Below, piece by piece: positions 9,901 to 18,847 of a DNA stretch of 50,506 nucleotides; within the stretch, counting starts at the first letter, position 1, and each line of letters begins with the position of its first letter. This stretch comes from Clostridia bacterium. Its GTDB lineage: Bacteria; Bacillota; Clostridia; Oscillospirales; Acutalibacteraceae. The stretch covers positions 1 to 50,506 of the forward strand of contig JAFUIY010000032.1 of assembly GCA_017473925.1 (NCBI GenBank), written 5' to 3'. The notes beneath the pieces are model-generated. The model ran no database searches, was not told the origin of the DNA, and was given only the letters and a program-made list of their open reading frames with translations. The translations under genes and the position numbers were made by a program.

Positions 9901-10230
9901 GATGCAGAGGTCATAAAGGGAATGGATCCCACGGAAAACGGAACATATATTGAAGCAGGAATTGATTCAGACGGAAAGGTGACAGGCAAGGTCTTCACCA
10001 TTGAGCAGTTTGAAATGCTTCACAGAAAAATTGAAAATATAGTTTCAACAATGGCTTCGTCACTCCTTGAGGGTAAAATACAGGCATATCCCGTACTCGA
10101 CGGCAATTACAGATCAACCTGCACATACTGTGATTACAGGTCGGTATGCTGCCGTGACGATGCAGACGAAAGCAAACCCCTTTTCAAAGGTGATTTCTGG
10201 GAAGCACTGGAGGAAGAACTCAATGGCTGA
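6904..10230 (+). CDS. addB: ATP-dependent helicase/nuclease subunit B
   Basis: 1108 residues, usual for AddB. With AddA it forms the double-strand-break resection complex that replaces RecBCD in Firmicutes. The N-terminal nucleotide-binding motif GRASSGKST is at residues 7-15. The C-terminal RecB-type nuclease has VIDYKSGG near residue 915. Four cysteines expected to hold a 4Fe-4S cluster are present: C758 and then C1073, C1076 and C1082 (C-x2-C-x5-C). The start at 6904 is chosen because MLKLIIGRAS is the family N terminus and AGGA lies upstream; an earlier in-frame ATG falls inside rnpB. The end overlaps addA by 8 bases. Confidence 0.95.
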   Translation: MLKLIIGRASSGKSTYIRNIIAEKASSGEDVTLIVPEQFSFESERMIIEMLGEKKASEVSVFSFTSLSERILNEYCPDRKPPVTSAAKEVIMSLTLEALSEHLNVFSKCSRNRNTVSEILHITDELIQCDVSPDDLTSAAQRSGNSILIKKAEEISLISSLYSSMLEERFSDDRYIINAASDVIAEKSLFTGKTVILDEFSGFTAQQNILLKLLLTQCEDVYITMCADSIHDTSMGTGAFSYPAENISRLTVLAKKCGVPVAEPVIMSNEGRYTSPAIAMLEQGIYEPDPEIYEAEAPEITVAKAKNIFDECDYAAMTAKKLVRTKGYRYRDIVIVSRGDDYAKHLPYALKKYDIPVFEDTRHSLETEILVIYILCALTIVSEGFTTDAVLRMLKTFLSPLSEDDISMLENYVLMWQINYGGWLSEWTGHPDGMGNEFSEEDEKNLEYINEIRVKAVAPLTALRKKMTDSDAFTCTKAIYEFLISTGADRKLLDFAMNMDEENAYTCERSWDETMNVLSLFAETVGRRSITPARYLELFRIMVASSDMGDIPSGLDEITIGDADRIRVSAKKVLFIVGANEGVFPSAGTPSYMLTDNERRLLKMQDVELGTDTTDAVRKERLRVYTTMSIPSEMLYISYSAGSITGTEAMPSEIVTMTERIIPRHTKTDISFIEPIEKIESGKSAFESAAENYRSNSVYANSVKKYIDGNNEYKDRLTAIKRAVSRNTFTLEDKKTAEKLFGRDMYISPSRVEEYYKCAFRYFCRYGISARKLEKATFDPRQTGLMVHFVLEKLFAEYGSKGLAEMSKQERRIAVDKETDVYINSHIGGEHTVSRRVMYSLYRCRSTIYDILDRLCEELGSGLFETRDVELRIGRDGAVPAYRIEIPEGGSVSLMGVVDRIDTMHSDENGKTYLRVIDYKSGGKDFVITDVMSGLNIQMLVYLMCLFENGKERYGDFVPAGILYVPAKNGKNELDRYAAADTVEALRKKQGVMKGIVLCDAEVIKGMDPTENGTYIEAGIDSDGKVTGKVFTIEQFEMLHRKIENIVSTMASSLLEGKIQAYPVLDGNYRSTCTYCDYRSVCCRDDADESKPLFKGDFWEALEEELNG

Positions 10231-13200
10231 AAGAAACTGGACCACTGAACAAAGAAATGCGATAAATTCAAGAGGCGGAACTCTTCTTCTGTCTGCTGCT
10301 GCAGGCTCAGGCAAAACTGCAGTTCTTGTTGAGCGTATCACAAAGCTCATGACAACAGGCAACGAACCCGTTGACCCTGCAAATCTCCTTGTTGTCACCT
10401 TCACAAATGCAGCCGCTGCCGAAATGCGTGCAAGGGTGAATGACTCCATAGATAAGCTCATAAAACAGAACCCTGCCGACGCTTTTCTGCGAAGCATAAA
10501 AATGAAGCTCCCCGAAGCTAAAATCACAACAATGGACTCTTTCTGTATAAGCTTCGTAAGGGAACATTTCCACATGGCAGATATCGAGCCTGATTTCAAC
10601 ATCCTTGACAACAGTGAAATCAACATTCTCACCTACGATGCAATGAGCACAACCCTCGAAAGAATCTGCCGTGAAGAGCCCGAGCTTTACGACAAGCTAA
10701 ACACTGTAACATCCTTCGGCAGGGATGACAACTCCCTGACCGAAAAAATAATAAGATTATATAATTACTCCCTGAGCCATCCTTTCCCTGACAAATGGCT
10801 CGATTCAATCATGCAGATGTATGAGGACAACGGTGATATCAGGGACACCGTCTGGGGAAAAATCATCCTTGATGAGGTCCGTTATACGGCACATTACTGC
10901 CTTTCTCTCATAGAAAACGCCCTTGCAGAGATGCAGGAGGATGATGTTGTCAACGACACATATTCAGCCTTTTTCACAGTCATTCTCTCGAAGCTGACAG
11001 ATACATATAACACAATAACAGCCGGTGACTGGGACAGCATTTTCCACGCTCTTGATGATATCACAATGGGCTCCCTGCCGAGAGCACCGAGAGGCTACGG
11101 CAAAAATCCCACAAAATTACTTGCAGAAAGTCAGTATAATCTTGCCCGTAAGCTCATGAATGAATGCAAGGCTTCAGTATGCACGGATACTTCGGGGCAC
11201 AGGGATGACCTCGATAAGCTCCGTCCCGTAATGAGGGGGCTCATAAGCGCCGTCAGAGAATTCAGAACAAACTATGACAATCTCAAGCAGGCACGCAACA
11301 GCTACACATTCACAGACATCATGCACAAGGCATTGTCACTCCTTGCAGTGAATGACAACGGAGAAATCAGAAAAACCGACCTTGCAATACAGATGTCGGA
11401 AATGTTCAGGGAAATCCTCATTGACGAATATCAGGACACAAACGAAGCTCAGGACATGCTCTTTGCCACATTGTCAAAGAAAAACAGCAACATGTTCATG
11501 GTCGGCGACGTCAAGCAAAGCATTTACCGTTTCCGTCTTGCAATGCCTGAGATTTTTGTAAAGAAAAGCCGTGAATACTGCGACTTTGACAACGAAAGCT
11601 ACCCTGCAAAAATCATTCTGGGCAGAAATTTCAGAAGCCGTAAGGGTGTTCTCGACAACATAAATTTCCTTTTCAAGAACATAATGTCCGACTATGTGGG
11701 GGAAATGGAGTACACAGATGCCGATGCCCTGTATTACGGTGACACCTACGACAAAGACACGGTACCTGCTGCCGAGCTTCACATGGTCAACACAAAATCA
11801 ACAGCCGATGAAGCTGAATACATTTCACGGTTTATAAGAAAAACTATTGCAGAGGGTGCCGTTGTAAAGACAAGTGACGGCACAAGACCTGCCGGATACG
11901 GTGACTTCTGTATTCTTCTCAGAAGCACGGCAGGCAAAACAGATATTTTTGAAGAAGCCCTGAAAAGGAACTCAGTCCCTGTAACATGTGAAAAGAAATC
12001 AGGACTGTTTTCTGCTTCTGAAACGGCAGTATTCATGTCACTGCTGAAAATCATCAATAACCCCACAGACGATGTTGCCCTGCTTTCCGTAATGTTTTCA
12101 CCCCTTTATGGCTTTACAGCCGACGATACGGCAAAAATCAGGCTTTACGGAAAACGATGCAACCTTTATACATGCCTGAAAGACGCTTCGGCTGACATAA
12201 ATAAAGCGTCAGTTCTTCTTGAAGACATAAACCGTTTCAGATACATAGCTGCAATCATGCCCACAGACACCTTTGTAAGGACACTTCTTGACACTACGGG
12301 CTATCTCTCAATCGTGAGTGCATGCGAAAACGGTGAAAGCAGAAGACTCAATCTTCTTCTCCTTTGCTCCCTTGCCTCAGATTACACTTCAAAAGGCGGC
12401 TCAGGTCTCGGCGGCTTCATAAGATACCTTGACAGAATATCTGAAAGCGGAAACGACATTGCCGCCGCTTCGGATGCATCTGCAGACAGCAGTGCCGTCA
12501 AGATAATGAGCATACACAAATCAAAGGGACTTGAATTCCCCTTTGTTATCCTCGCAGACTGTTCAAAGACCTTCAATACAACGGACATCTCTGCAGAAAT
12601 GATAATCAGCACCTCTGCAGGTGTGGGTATGAAAATCACTGACAGCCCGAATCTGAAAAGATATTCCTCTCTCGGTCACACAGCTTCAAAGCTTGCCGTA
12701 AAACGGGCAACAGCATCTGAGGAAATGAGAATCCTCTATGTTGCAATGACCCGTGCAAAGGAGCGTTTTATAGCTGTCGGCTCTGTACAGAAGCCCGAAG
12801 AAAGGCTCAGAGATGCGGCAAACTCACTCTCGGGCGAAAAGCCGTCACCCTGTGCCGTGCTTCATGCTTCATCTTACATGAAGTGGCTCCTTATGGGCTT
12901 TATCCGTCATCCCGATATGAAGAAAATCTGTGAAGAAACAGGCAATTTTGTTCTTCACGACTATAAGAATGCCGACAGCAGACTGAAGGTGCTTGTCACC
13001 TCCCTTACTGAAGATGAGGACGGAGCTCTGCCGGAGGAAACAGCACTGCAGCAGACGGAATACGACGAGGAAACCGTCGAAGAAATAAGAAAAAGAGTTT
13101 CCTACGAATACCCCTTTGTTATCCCTACCGATGCAAGACCGAAAAGAGCTGCATCAGATTTTGAGAAAAAACATTTCAATGCACAGTATTTTGCCACATC

Positions 13201-13741
13201 GAAGCCAACATTCATGTCAGAGGGTAAGCTCTCAGCGGCAGAAGCAGGCACGGCAAACCATCTTTTCCTGCAGAATCTCGATTTCAGCTCCGACAATGTA
13301 AACGGTCAGCTTGAGGAAATGGTCCGAAAAGGTATTCTCGGTGAAAAGGAAGCCGATGCAATCAGGATTAACAAGGTAAAGAAATTCCTGACTTCCCCCC
13401 TTTGTGCAAGAATCAGGAATGCAGACTCCGTCATGCGTGAAAAGGAGTTTACCGTCAGAATCAGCCTCGGCGATATTGACAAAACAGTCAATGACAATGT
13501 AAAAGATGAAAAAATCATTATCCTCGGCAAGGCTGACCTTGTGTTCATCGAAAACAATGAAGCCGTTGTCGTGGACTGGAAAACAGACAGAGGCAAGACG
13601 CCCGAAGACTTTGTGAACACCTACTCGGGACAGCTTGATATGTATAAAAGAGCAATGGAAATTGTTCTCGGAATCCCCGTAAAAGAAACACTCATCTACT
13701 CACTCGACCTGGAAGAAACTATAACCTGCGAGGAGAAATAA
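10223..13741 (+). CDS. addA: ATP-dependent helicase/nuclease subunit A
   Basis: 1172 residues. UvrD/Rep-type superfamily 1 helicase with a C-terminal nuclease, the motor partner of AddB. Motifs in order: Walker A AAAGSGKT (residues 25-32), IDEYQDTNEAQ (motif II), VGDVKQSIYRFR (motif III), SIHKSKGLEFP (motif V), RILYVAMTRAKER (motif VI), and the nuclease motif VVDWKTDRGKTPEDF near the C terminus. The start at 10223 has GGAGGAAG about 8 bases upstream and overlaps the addB stop, indicating coupled translation; longer in-frame starts lie inside addB. The GH30 gene starts 2 bases after the stop. Confidence 0.96.
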   Translation: MAERNWTTEQRNAINSRGGTLLLSAAAGSGKTAVLVERITKLMTTGNEPVDPANLLVVTFTNAAAAEMRARVNDSIDKLIKQNPADAFLRSIKMKLPEAKITTMDSFCISFVREHFHMADIEPDFNILDNSEINILTYDAMSTTLERICREEPELYDKLNTVTSFGRDDNSLTEKIIRLYNYSLSHPFPDKWLDSIMQMYEDNGDIRDTVWGKIILDEVRYTAHYCLSLIENALAEMQEDDVVNDTYSAFFTVILSKLTDTYNTITAGDWDSIFHALDDITMGSLPRAPRGYGKNPTKLLAESQYNLARKLMNECKASVCTDTSGHRDDLDKLRPVMRGLISAVREFRTNYDNLKQARNSYTFTDIMHKALSLLAVNDNGEIRKTDLAIQMSEMFREILIDEYQDTNEAQDMLFATLSKKNSNMFMVGDVKQSIYRFRLAMPEIFVKKSREYCDFDNESYPAKIILGRNFRSRKGVLDNINFLFKNIMSDYVGEMEYTDADALYYGDTYDKDTVPAAELHMVNTKSTADEAEYISRFIRKTIAEGAVVKTSDGTRPAGYGDFCILLRSTAGKTDIFEEALKRNSVPVTCEKKSGLFSASETAVFMSLLKIINNPTDDVALLSVMFSPLYGFTADDTAKIRLYGKRCNLYTCLKDASADINKASVLLEDINRFRYIAAIMPTDTFVRTLLDTTGYLSIVSACENGESRRLNLLLLCSLASDYTSKGGSGLGGFIRYLDRISESGNDIAAASDASADSSAVKIMSIHKSKGLEFPFVILADCSKTFNTTDISAEMIISTSAGVGMKITDSPNLKRYSSLGHTASKLAVKRATASEEMRILYVAMTRAKERFIAVGSVQKPEERLRDAANSLSGEKPSPCAVLHASSYMKWLLMGFIRHPDMKKICEETGNFVLHDYKNADSRLKVLVTSLTEDEDGALPEETALQQTEYDEETVEEIRKRVSYEYPFVIPTDARPKRAASDFEKKHFNAQYFATSKPTFMSEGKLSAAEAGTANHLFLQNLDFSSDNVNGQLEEMVRKGILGEKEADAIRINKVKKFLTSPLCARIRNADSVMREKEFTVRISLGDIDKTVNDNVKDEKIIILGKADLVFIENNEAVVVDWKTDRGKTPEDFVNTYSGQLDMYKRAMEIVLGIPVKETLIYSLDLEETITCEEK

Positions 13742-13743
13742 AA

Positions 13744-15114
13744 ATGAAAATAACCGTTGATTACGGCAGAAAGCACTCTGTTTTTGAAGGCTTCGGTGCA
13801 AGCGGTGCATGGTGGGCACAGGAGGTCGGAAAATGGACACACACCGACAAGGAAAGCGGAAAAAGTGTCCGTGACACAATCGCAGAGCTTCTTTACAGCA
13901 AGGATAAGGGCATAGGGCTCAGAACCTACCGTTACAATATCGGTGCAGGCTCTGCACATTCGGGTGCAGGTGACATCGGCAACCCCCTGAGAAGAACAGA
14001 AAGCTTTGACATCGGTGAGGGAAAATACGACTTCACCCGTGATGAAGCTGCAGTTTACATGATGAAAAAGGCTGCAGAAGAGGGAGCAGATGAAATTATC
14101 CTTTTCGTCAACTCCCCCGTTGAACGGCTGACAAAAAACCATATGTCTCACCTGGGCAGGTATCAGATTATGAGAGAAAACATCTCACGGAAAAACTACA
14201 GAGCTTTTGCAGCCTACTGTCTTGATGTGACGGAGCATTTTCTCAGGGAAGGGCTTCCCGTAAAATATCTCTCCCCCATAAACGAGCCCATATGGATATG
14301 GAACGGTGGGCAGGAGGGATGTCACTACTCACCCATGACTGCCGCCGCAGTTATGAAAGTCTTTGCAGAGGAAATGAACAGAAGACCTGCTCTCAGGGAT
14401 GTAAAGCTGTCGGGTGTTGAATCAGGCGACCTGAGATGGTTCAACAAATCATACACAAGGGCACTGATGAAGCACAAAGCTGTCCGTGACAGAATCGATG
14501 CCGTTGACGTTCATTCCTACTGTCTTCCTTTACCAATTCCCGTTAAGGGCTTCAACGACAGAGAAGCCTTTGTCAGACGGTTCAGAAAATGGCTTGACAG
14601 ACACTACCCCGACCTGCCCGTAAAAATGAGTGAATGGTGCCACATGCAGGGAGGCAGAGACAAAACAATGAAATCTGCTCTTGTTATGGCAGACACTATT
14701 TACAAGGACATATCAATTCTGAATGTGACATCATGGCAGCACTGGATTGCTGTTTCAGAGGTTGACTACTGTGACGGGCTTATTTACATAAATCTCAGTG
14801 ACAAGTCCTTTGAAATGACAAAGAGGTATTACGCAACAGGTAATTTCTCAAAATATATCCCCTACAAAGCAGAAAGAATTGATGCTTACTGTGACGACAA
14901 GGATTTGAAAATCCTCGGCTTTGCAAAGGACGGAAAGACAATTCTTGTTGTGATTAATGACACAGCTGCAGAAAAAAATATTTCCGTAGACGCTGTCGGC
15001 CCCGTCACCGTTGCAGTAACGGACAACGACCATGACCTTACGGAAACAACTGCAGAAAACAAAGACATCACAATAACCCCCGAAAGCGTAACAACAATTA
15101 TCTACGGAGGATAA
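13744..15114 (+). CDS. GH30-family glycoside hydrolase, cytoplasmic
   Basis: 456 residues with no signal peptide. The N-terminal EGFGASGAWWA is typical of GH30 (beta-glucosylceramidase/beta-1,6-glucanase/xylanase clan A barrel). The acid/base is E181 in SPINEPIW and the nucleophile E297 in KMSEWCHM. The last ~90 residues form the usual beta-sandwich side domain. It probably cleaves a beta-linked oligosaccharide imported by the GPH carrier encoded 4 bases downstream. AGGAG lies before the ATG, which follows the addA stop by only 2 bases. The exact substrate (beta-1,6-glucan, beta-xyloside or beta-fucoside) cannot be told. Confidence 0.88.
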   Translation: MKITVDYGRKHSVFEGFGASGAWWAQEVGKWTHTDKESGKSVRDTIAELLYSKDKGIGLRTYRYNIGAGSAHSGAGDIGNPLRRTESFDIGEGKYDFTRDEAAVYMMKKAAEEGADEIILFVNSPVERLTKNHMSHLGRYQIMRENISRKNYRAFAAYCLDVTEHFLREGLPVKYLSPINEPIWIWNGGQEGCHYSPMTAAAVMKVFAEEMNRRPALRDVKLSGVESGDLRWFNKSYTRALMKHKAVRDRIDAVDVHSYCLPLPIPVKGFNDREAFVRRFRKWLDRHYPDLPVKMSEWCHMQGGRDKTMKSALVMADTIYKDISILNVTSWQHWIAVSEVDYCDGLIYINLSDKSFEMTKRYYATGNFSKYIPYKAERIDAYCDDKDLKILGFAKDGKTILVVINDTAAEKNISVDAVGPVTVAVTDNDHDLTETTAENKDITITPESVTTIIYGG

Positions 15115-15118
15115 AGCT

Positions 15119-17299
15119 ATGGATATAAAAGCAAAGGTTTCTTCGGGCATATCTCTTTTCAGGAATAACTGGAAAACACCTCCCGAGGGCAGATACATGA
15201 GCATAAAGGAAATAACTTCACTGTCTGTGGGCGGTATCGGTGTAAGACTGATTGCCCACTGCATCAATCAGATGATTATTTCCACAAACAATGCACTTCT
15301 CGGCAACACCATAGGCATCGATGCACAGACACTTTACATTCTTTACATCCTCAGCATGATTGCATCCTTTCCCCTGACAGGTCTCAGGGCTCATATGATT
15401 GACAACTGCCGCAGTATGAAGGGCAAATACCGTCCCTATATCATCTCCATGGGTATCCCCACGGTGCTTATCGGCATTTTCATGATAATACTGCCCTATG
15501 AAACAATGACACTGTTTCAGAAGTGCTTCTGGGTACTGCTGTGCAACATAGGCTTTCAGTTTTTCTTCTCTTTTACCATTGATGCATACGAAAGCCTTAT
15601 AAATGTCCTGTCCCCCAACTCCATTGAACGCTCCGATGTGCTTTCAATCAGATGTATCATTGAAAACCTCTCTCCATCAATTGCAAACATCTTCTTCCCC
15701 ATTGTTGCAAAAATGATAACAGGTCAGGACACCCTTTACAACATGACCGTTTACCGTATTCTCTTTCCCCCTCTGCTGATTGCAGGCTTTCTTATTTCCA
15801 TACTCGTTTTTGTGAACACGGAAGAGAAAATTGTCAGGCCGAAGAAGCATATTGTACAGGTAAGATTTACAGACGCTTTCAGGGCTGTTGCTTCAAACAA
15901 ATATTTCTGGGTTATTTCCCTTGCAGGTTGGATGGGCTTCCTTGAGGGCTCATTCGGCAGTATCATGGGCTGGATGTACCACTATCAGAAGCCATGCTCT
16001 GCAGCACAGTATGCAATAATCACAGCCATTGCAGGCAATGCATCACTGTGGCCGAATATCGTCGCACCGTTTTTCATCAGGCGTTTCGGCAAAAAGAAAA
16101 TCATCATTTTCTCAAATGTGCTCAATATCGGGCTGATTGCACTCATGCTCCCCGTTGTCAGAATGACAGGCACGCCCCACATTATATGGATGCTCCTTTT
16201 CTGTTCATTCATCAATCAGTTCATCACTTCACTCGGTCATCTTATAACACCGAGTATAAATGCTGACATCCGTGACTATCAGCAGTACATATCAGGCGAA
16301 AGAATTGACGGAATGTTTGCCGCTGTCGGTCTTATCGGCAATGTCATAAGCATGGCAACAAGCTCTGTCCTGCCGATAATCTACAACAAATCGGGACTCA
16401 ATGCAGAAACAGCCGTGTCTCTCGGCTATTCGGCAAACAACGTTTACGATGTCCTCTATAATCATGATTATTTTGTAAACATAAGCTCTGTTCTTATCAT
16501 CGCATCTGTAATAGGTGCCGTCATGAATGTTATCCCGATGTTCTTCTATGACTTCACGGAAGCAAAACAGAAGGCAATGATTCGTGTGCTCAGACTCAGA
16601 GCCGCATCGGAAGACAAGGAAGCAGGTATTCTCACCGAAGATGAACAAGCACAGATCAACCTCATTCTTTCAGAGGCAAGGGAATATTCTGAAAAGGCTC
16701 CCGTCAGAGCAAGAAACAAAGCAGACAGGGAATTCAATGAAAAGATTGAAATTGCCCGTATAGTTATGGAGGAAATCAATCACTACAAAACAGATAAAGG
16801 CAGATTTGAAGTAAGCCTTGCTGAAAAAATCACAGCAGCAGGGCTTTCAGGCTTCCATAATGCAGAAATCATCACAAGGCAGGAAATCAAGGCACTTCCC
16901 TCTTTAACTCAGGAAGAAAAGGAAATCAGAAAATATGCAAAAAAAATGCTTCGTGATATAAATTATGCCGCAAAAGCCGCAAGGAAATACTTCCCTGACG
17001 GTGTGACACAGTTTGACGATTCAATTCTTGAAAAGCTGTATAAGGATGAATATGAAGCAGAAGTCGCACTGCAGAATGCCCTTGCTGCAATGAAAAAAGC
17101 AAAGGAATCAGGCAACAACGTGACAGTACACAGCAATGCTGTTGCTGAATGCCGTAAAAATCTGAAAAAAGTCAAGGCAGAACTCAGCAAAGCCAACCGT
17201 CAGAATGCTATTTACTATTCAGCGGCAAAGCCCTGGCTTGACGCCTGCAAGACAGTCAGAAGATGCAGAACTAATGACTTTGCTGTGCAAAAACAGTAA
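15119..17299 (+). CDS. GPH-type MFS sugar carrier with C-terminal extension
   Basis: 726 residues. Residues 1 to about 478 hold about 12 membrane segments of the glycoside-pentoside-hexuronide carrier family (MFS_2), including the RSMKGKYRPYI loop after segment 2. Residues ~480-726 are a soluble, charged, mostly helical extension rich in Lys, Glu and Ala with coiled-coil character, which ordinary GPH carriers (about 450-500 residues) lack. GGAGG precedes the ATG. Its stop codon TAA lies inside the left end (AACAGTAATTTATC) of a repeat element, so the final residues may have been set by that insertion. Probably imports the GH30 substrate. Confidence 0.85.
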   Translation: MDIKAKVSSGISLFRNNWKTPPEGRYMSIKEITSLSVGGIGVRLIAHCINQMIISTNNALLGNTIGIDAQTLYILYILSMIASFPLTGLRAHMIDNCRSMKGKYRPYIISMGIPTVLIGIFMIILPYETMTLFQKCFWVLLCNIGFQFFFSFTIDAYESLINVLSPNSIERSDVLSIRCIIENLSPSIANIFFPIVAKMITGQDTLYNMTVYRILFPPLLIAGFLISILVFVNTEEKIVRPKKHIVQVRFTDAFRAVASNKYFWVISLAGWMGFLEGSFGSIMGWMYHYQKPCSAAQYAIITAIAGNASLWPNIVAPFFIRRFGKKKIIIFSNVLNIGLIALMLPVVRMTGTPHIIWMLLFCSFINQFITSLGHLITPSINADIRDYQQYISGERIDGMFAAVGLIGNVISMATSSVLPIIYNKSGLNAETAVSLGYSANNVYDVLYNHDYFVNISSVLIIASVIGAVMNVIPMFFYDFTEAKQKAMIRVLRLRAASEDKEAGILTEDEQAQINLILSEAREYSEKAPVRARNKADREFNEKIEIARIVMEEINHYKTDKGRFEVSLAEKITAAGLSGFHNAEIITRQEIKALPSLTQEEKEIRKYAKKMLRDINYAAKAARKYFPDGVTQFDDSILEKLYKDEYEAEVALQNALAAMKKAKESGNNVTVHSNAVAECRKNLKKVKAELSKANRQNAIYYSAAKPWLDACKTVRRCRTNDFAVQKQ

Positions 17300-17505
17300 T
17301 TTATCGCTGAGCGATAAATTTCTGAGTGTTATATTTTCCTGCGGAAAATGTGATATATCCGTCTTCGACGGATGTGATATATTTGCTTCGCAAATGTGAT
17401 ATAATTTGCCTTCGGCAAATTGTTTCGGAAGCCCTTCGGGCTTGGATTTTATAATTATGCATTATGCATTTTGCATTGTGCATTATCCCGACAAATTCTG
17501 ATTTA
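17292..17505 (+). repeat. Composite palindromic element with six-hairpin array, copy C
   Basis: A non-coding element with the same ends as the 6322 and 40735 elements: AACAGTAATTTATC on the left and GACAAATTCTGATTTA on the right. Inside are six short hairpins (17298-17443), mostly with TTC loops, three of the spacers being GTGATAT. A GCATTATGCAT-rich tail follows. Confidence 0.75.
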
Positions 17506-17510
17506 CCAAA

Positions 17511-17541
17511 AAAATTCCCCGACACAGTGTCGGGGATTTTC
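17511..17541. terminator. Bidirectional terminator after serS
   Basis: CCCCGACAC (17517-17525) pairs with GTGTCGGGG (17527-17535). There are A residues before and T residues after on both strands. It serves serS on the minus strand and possibly the GPH gene on the plus strand. Confidence 0.85.
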
Positions 17542-17548
17542 TTATTTA

Positions 17549-18832
17549 TCAGTTCTTGGGAACGATTTTTTCTGCGCCGCCCATATAAGGTCTGAGGGCT
17601 ACGGGGATATTTACGCTGCCGTCTGCATTGAGATTATTTTCAAGGAATGCAATAAGCATTCTGGGAGGAGCAACAACAGTATTGTTAAGAGTGTGAGCAA
17701 GATATTTTTCCTTACCCTTTACTCTGATTGAAAGTCTTCTTGCCTGAGCATCGCCGAGGTTTGAGCATGAGCCGACCTCGAAATACTTCTGCTGTCTGGG
17801 TGACCATGCTTCAACGTCAACTGACTTGACCTTAAGGTCTGCAAGGTCGCCTGAACAACATTCAAGAGTTCTTACGGGAATATCGAGTGAACGGAAGAGG
17901 TCAACTGTATTCTGCCAGAGAACATCGAACCACTTGGGGCTTTCTTCGGGCTTACATACAACAACCATTTCCTGCTTTTCAAACTGATGGATTCTGTATA
18001 CGCCTCTTTCCTCGATACCGTGAGCGCCCTTTTCCTTACGGAAGCAGGGTGAATAGCTTGTGAGTGTGAGAGGAAGCTGTTCTTCGGGAATCATCTGGTC
18101 AATGAATTTACCTATCATTGAATGCTCACTTGTGCCGATAAGATAAAGGTCTTCACCCTCAATCTTGTACATCATAGCTTCCATTTCAGCGAAGCTCATA
18201 ACACCTGTGACAACGTCTGCACGGATCATGAAAGGAGGAACAACATATGTGAAGCCTCTGTCAATCATGAAATCTCTTGCGTATGAGATAACTGCTGAGT
18301 GAAGTCTTGCAATGTCACCCATAAGATAATAGAAACCGTTACCTGCAACACGTCTTGCAGAATCAAGGTCGATACCGCAGAAACGCTCCATGATATCTGT
18401 ATGATAAGGAACTTCAAAATCGGGAGTTACAGGCTCACCGTATTTCTGAACTTCAACATTTTCTGAGTCATCCTTACCGACGGGAACACTGGGATCGATG
18501 ATGTTGGGAATAATCATCATAATCTTCTTGATTTTTTCTGAAAGCTCAGTTTCCTTTGCTTCGCAGTCAGCGAGCTCCTGAGCCTGCTGAGCAACAAGCT
18601 TCTTTGCTTCTTCTGCCTCATCCTTCTTGCCCTGAGCCATGAACATACCTATCTGCTTTGAAACCTTGTTTCTTGAAGCTCTGAGGTTGTCGGCATTTGT
18701 CTTGTTTTCTCTGTATTCCTTGTCAAGAGCAATTACTTCGTCAACGAGAGGAAGCTTGCTGTCCTGAAACTTTTTCTTTATATTTTCTTTTACAACTTCG
18801 GGGTTTTCTCTTAAAAATTTAATATCAATCAT
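17549..18832 (-). CDS. serS: Seryl-tRNA synthetase
   Basis: 427 residues, the normal size for bacterial SerRS. It charges tRNA-Ser (and tRNA-Sec where present) with serine. The N-terminal MIDIKFLRENPE and the long charged coiled-coil arm (residues ~30-100) are typical. Class II motif 2 is seen as FRKEKGAHGIEERGVYRIHQFEKQE split over the centre of the protein, and motif 3 as NNTVVAPPRMLIAFLEN near the C terminus. AAAGGAG lies upstream of the ATG. It follows parB by 15 bases and probably shares its transcript. No T-box leader is present. Confidence 0.97.
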   Translation of the reverse strand: MIDIKFLRENPEVVKENIKKKFQDSKLPLVDEVIALDKEYRENKTNADNLRASRNKVSKQIGMFMAQGKKDEAEEAKKLVAQQAQELADCEAKETELSEKIKKIMMIIPNIIDPSVPVGKDDSENVEVQKYGEPVTPDFEVPYHTDIMERFCGIDLDSARRVAGNGFYYLMGDIARLHSAVISYARDFMIDRGFTYVVPPFMIRADVVTGVMSFAEMEAMMYKIEGEDLYLIGTSEHSMIGKFIDQMIPEEQLPLTLTSYSPCFRKEKGAHGIEERGVYRIHQFEKQEMVVVCKPEESPKWFDVLWQNTVDLFRSLDIPVRTLECCSGDLADLKVKSVDVEAWSPRQQKYFEVGSCSNLGDAQARRLSIRVKGKEKYLAHTLNNTVVAPPRMLIAFLENNLNADGSVNIPVALRPYMGGAEKIVPKN

Positions 18833-18847
18833 TTTCTGTGTTCTCCT

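Noticed and set aside
17350-17402. Possible CRISPR: GTGATAT repeated at 22-24-base spacing
   Set aside because: The repeated unit is only 7 bases, the 'spacers' are all self-complementary hairpins, and no cas genes are present.
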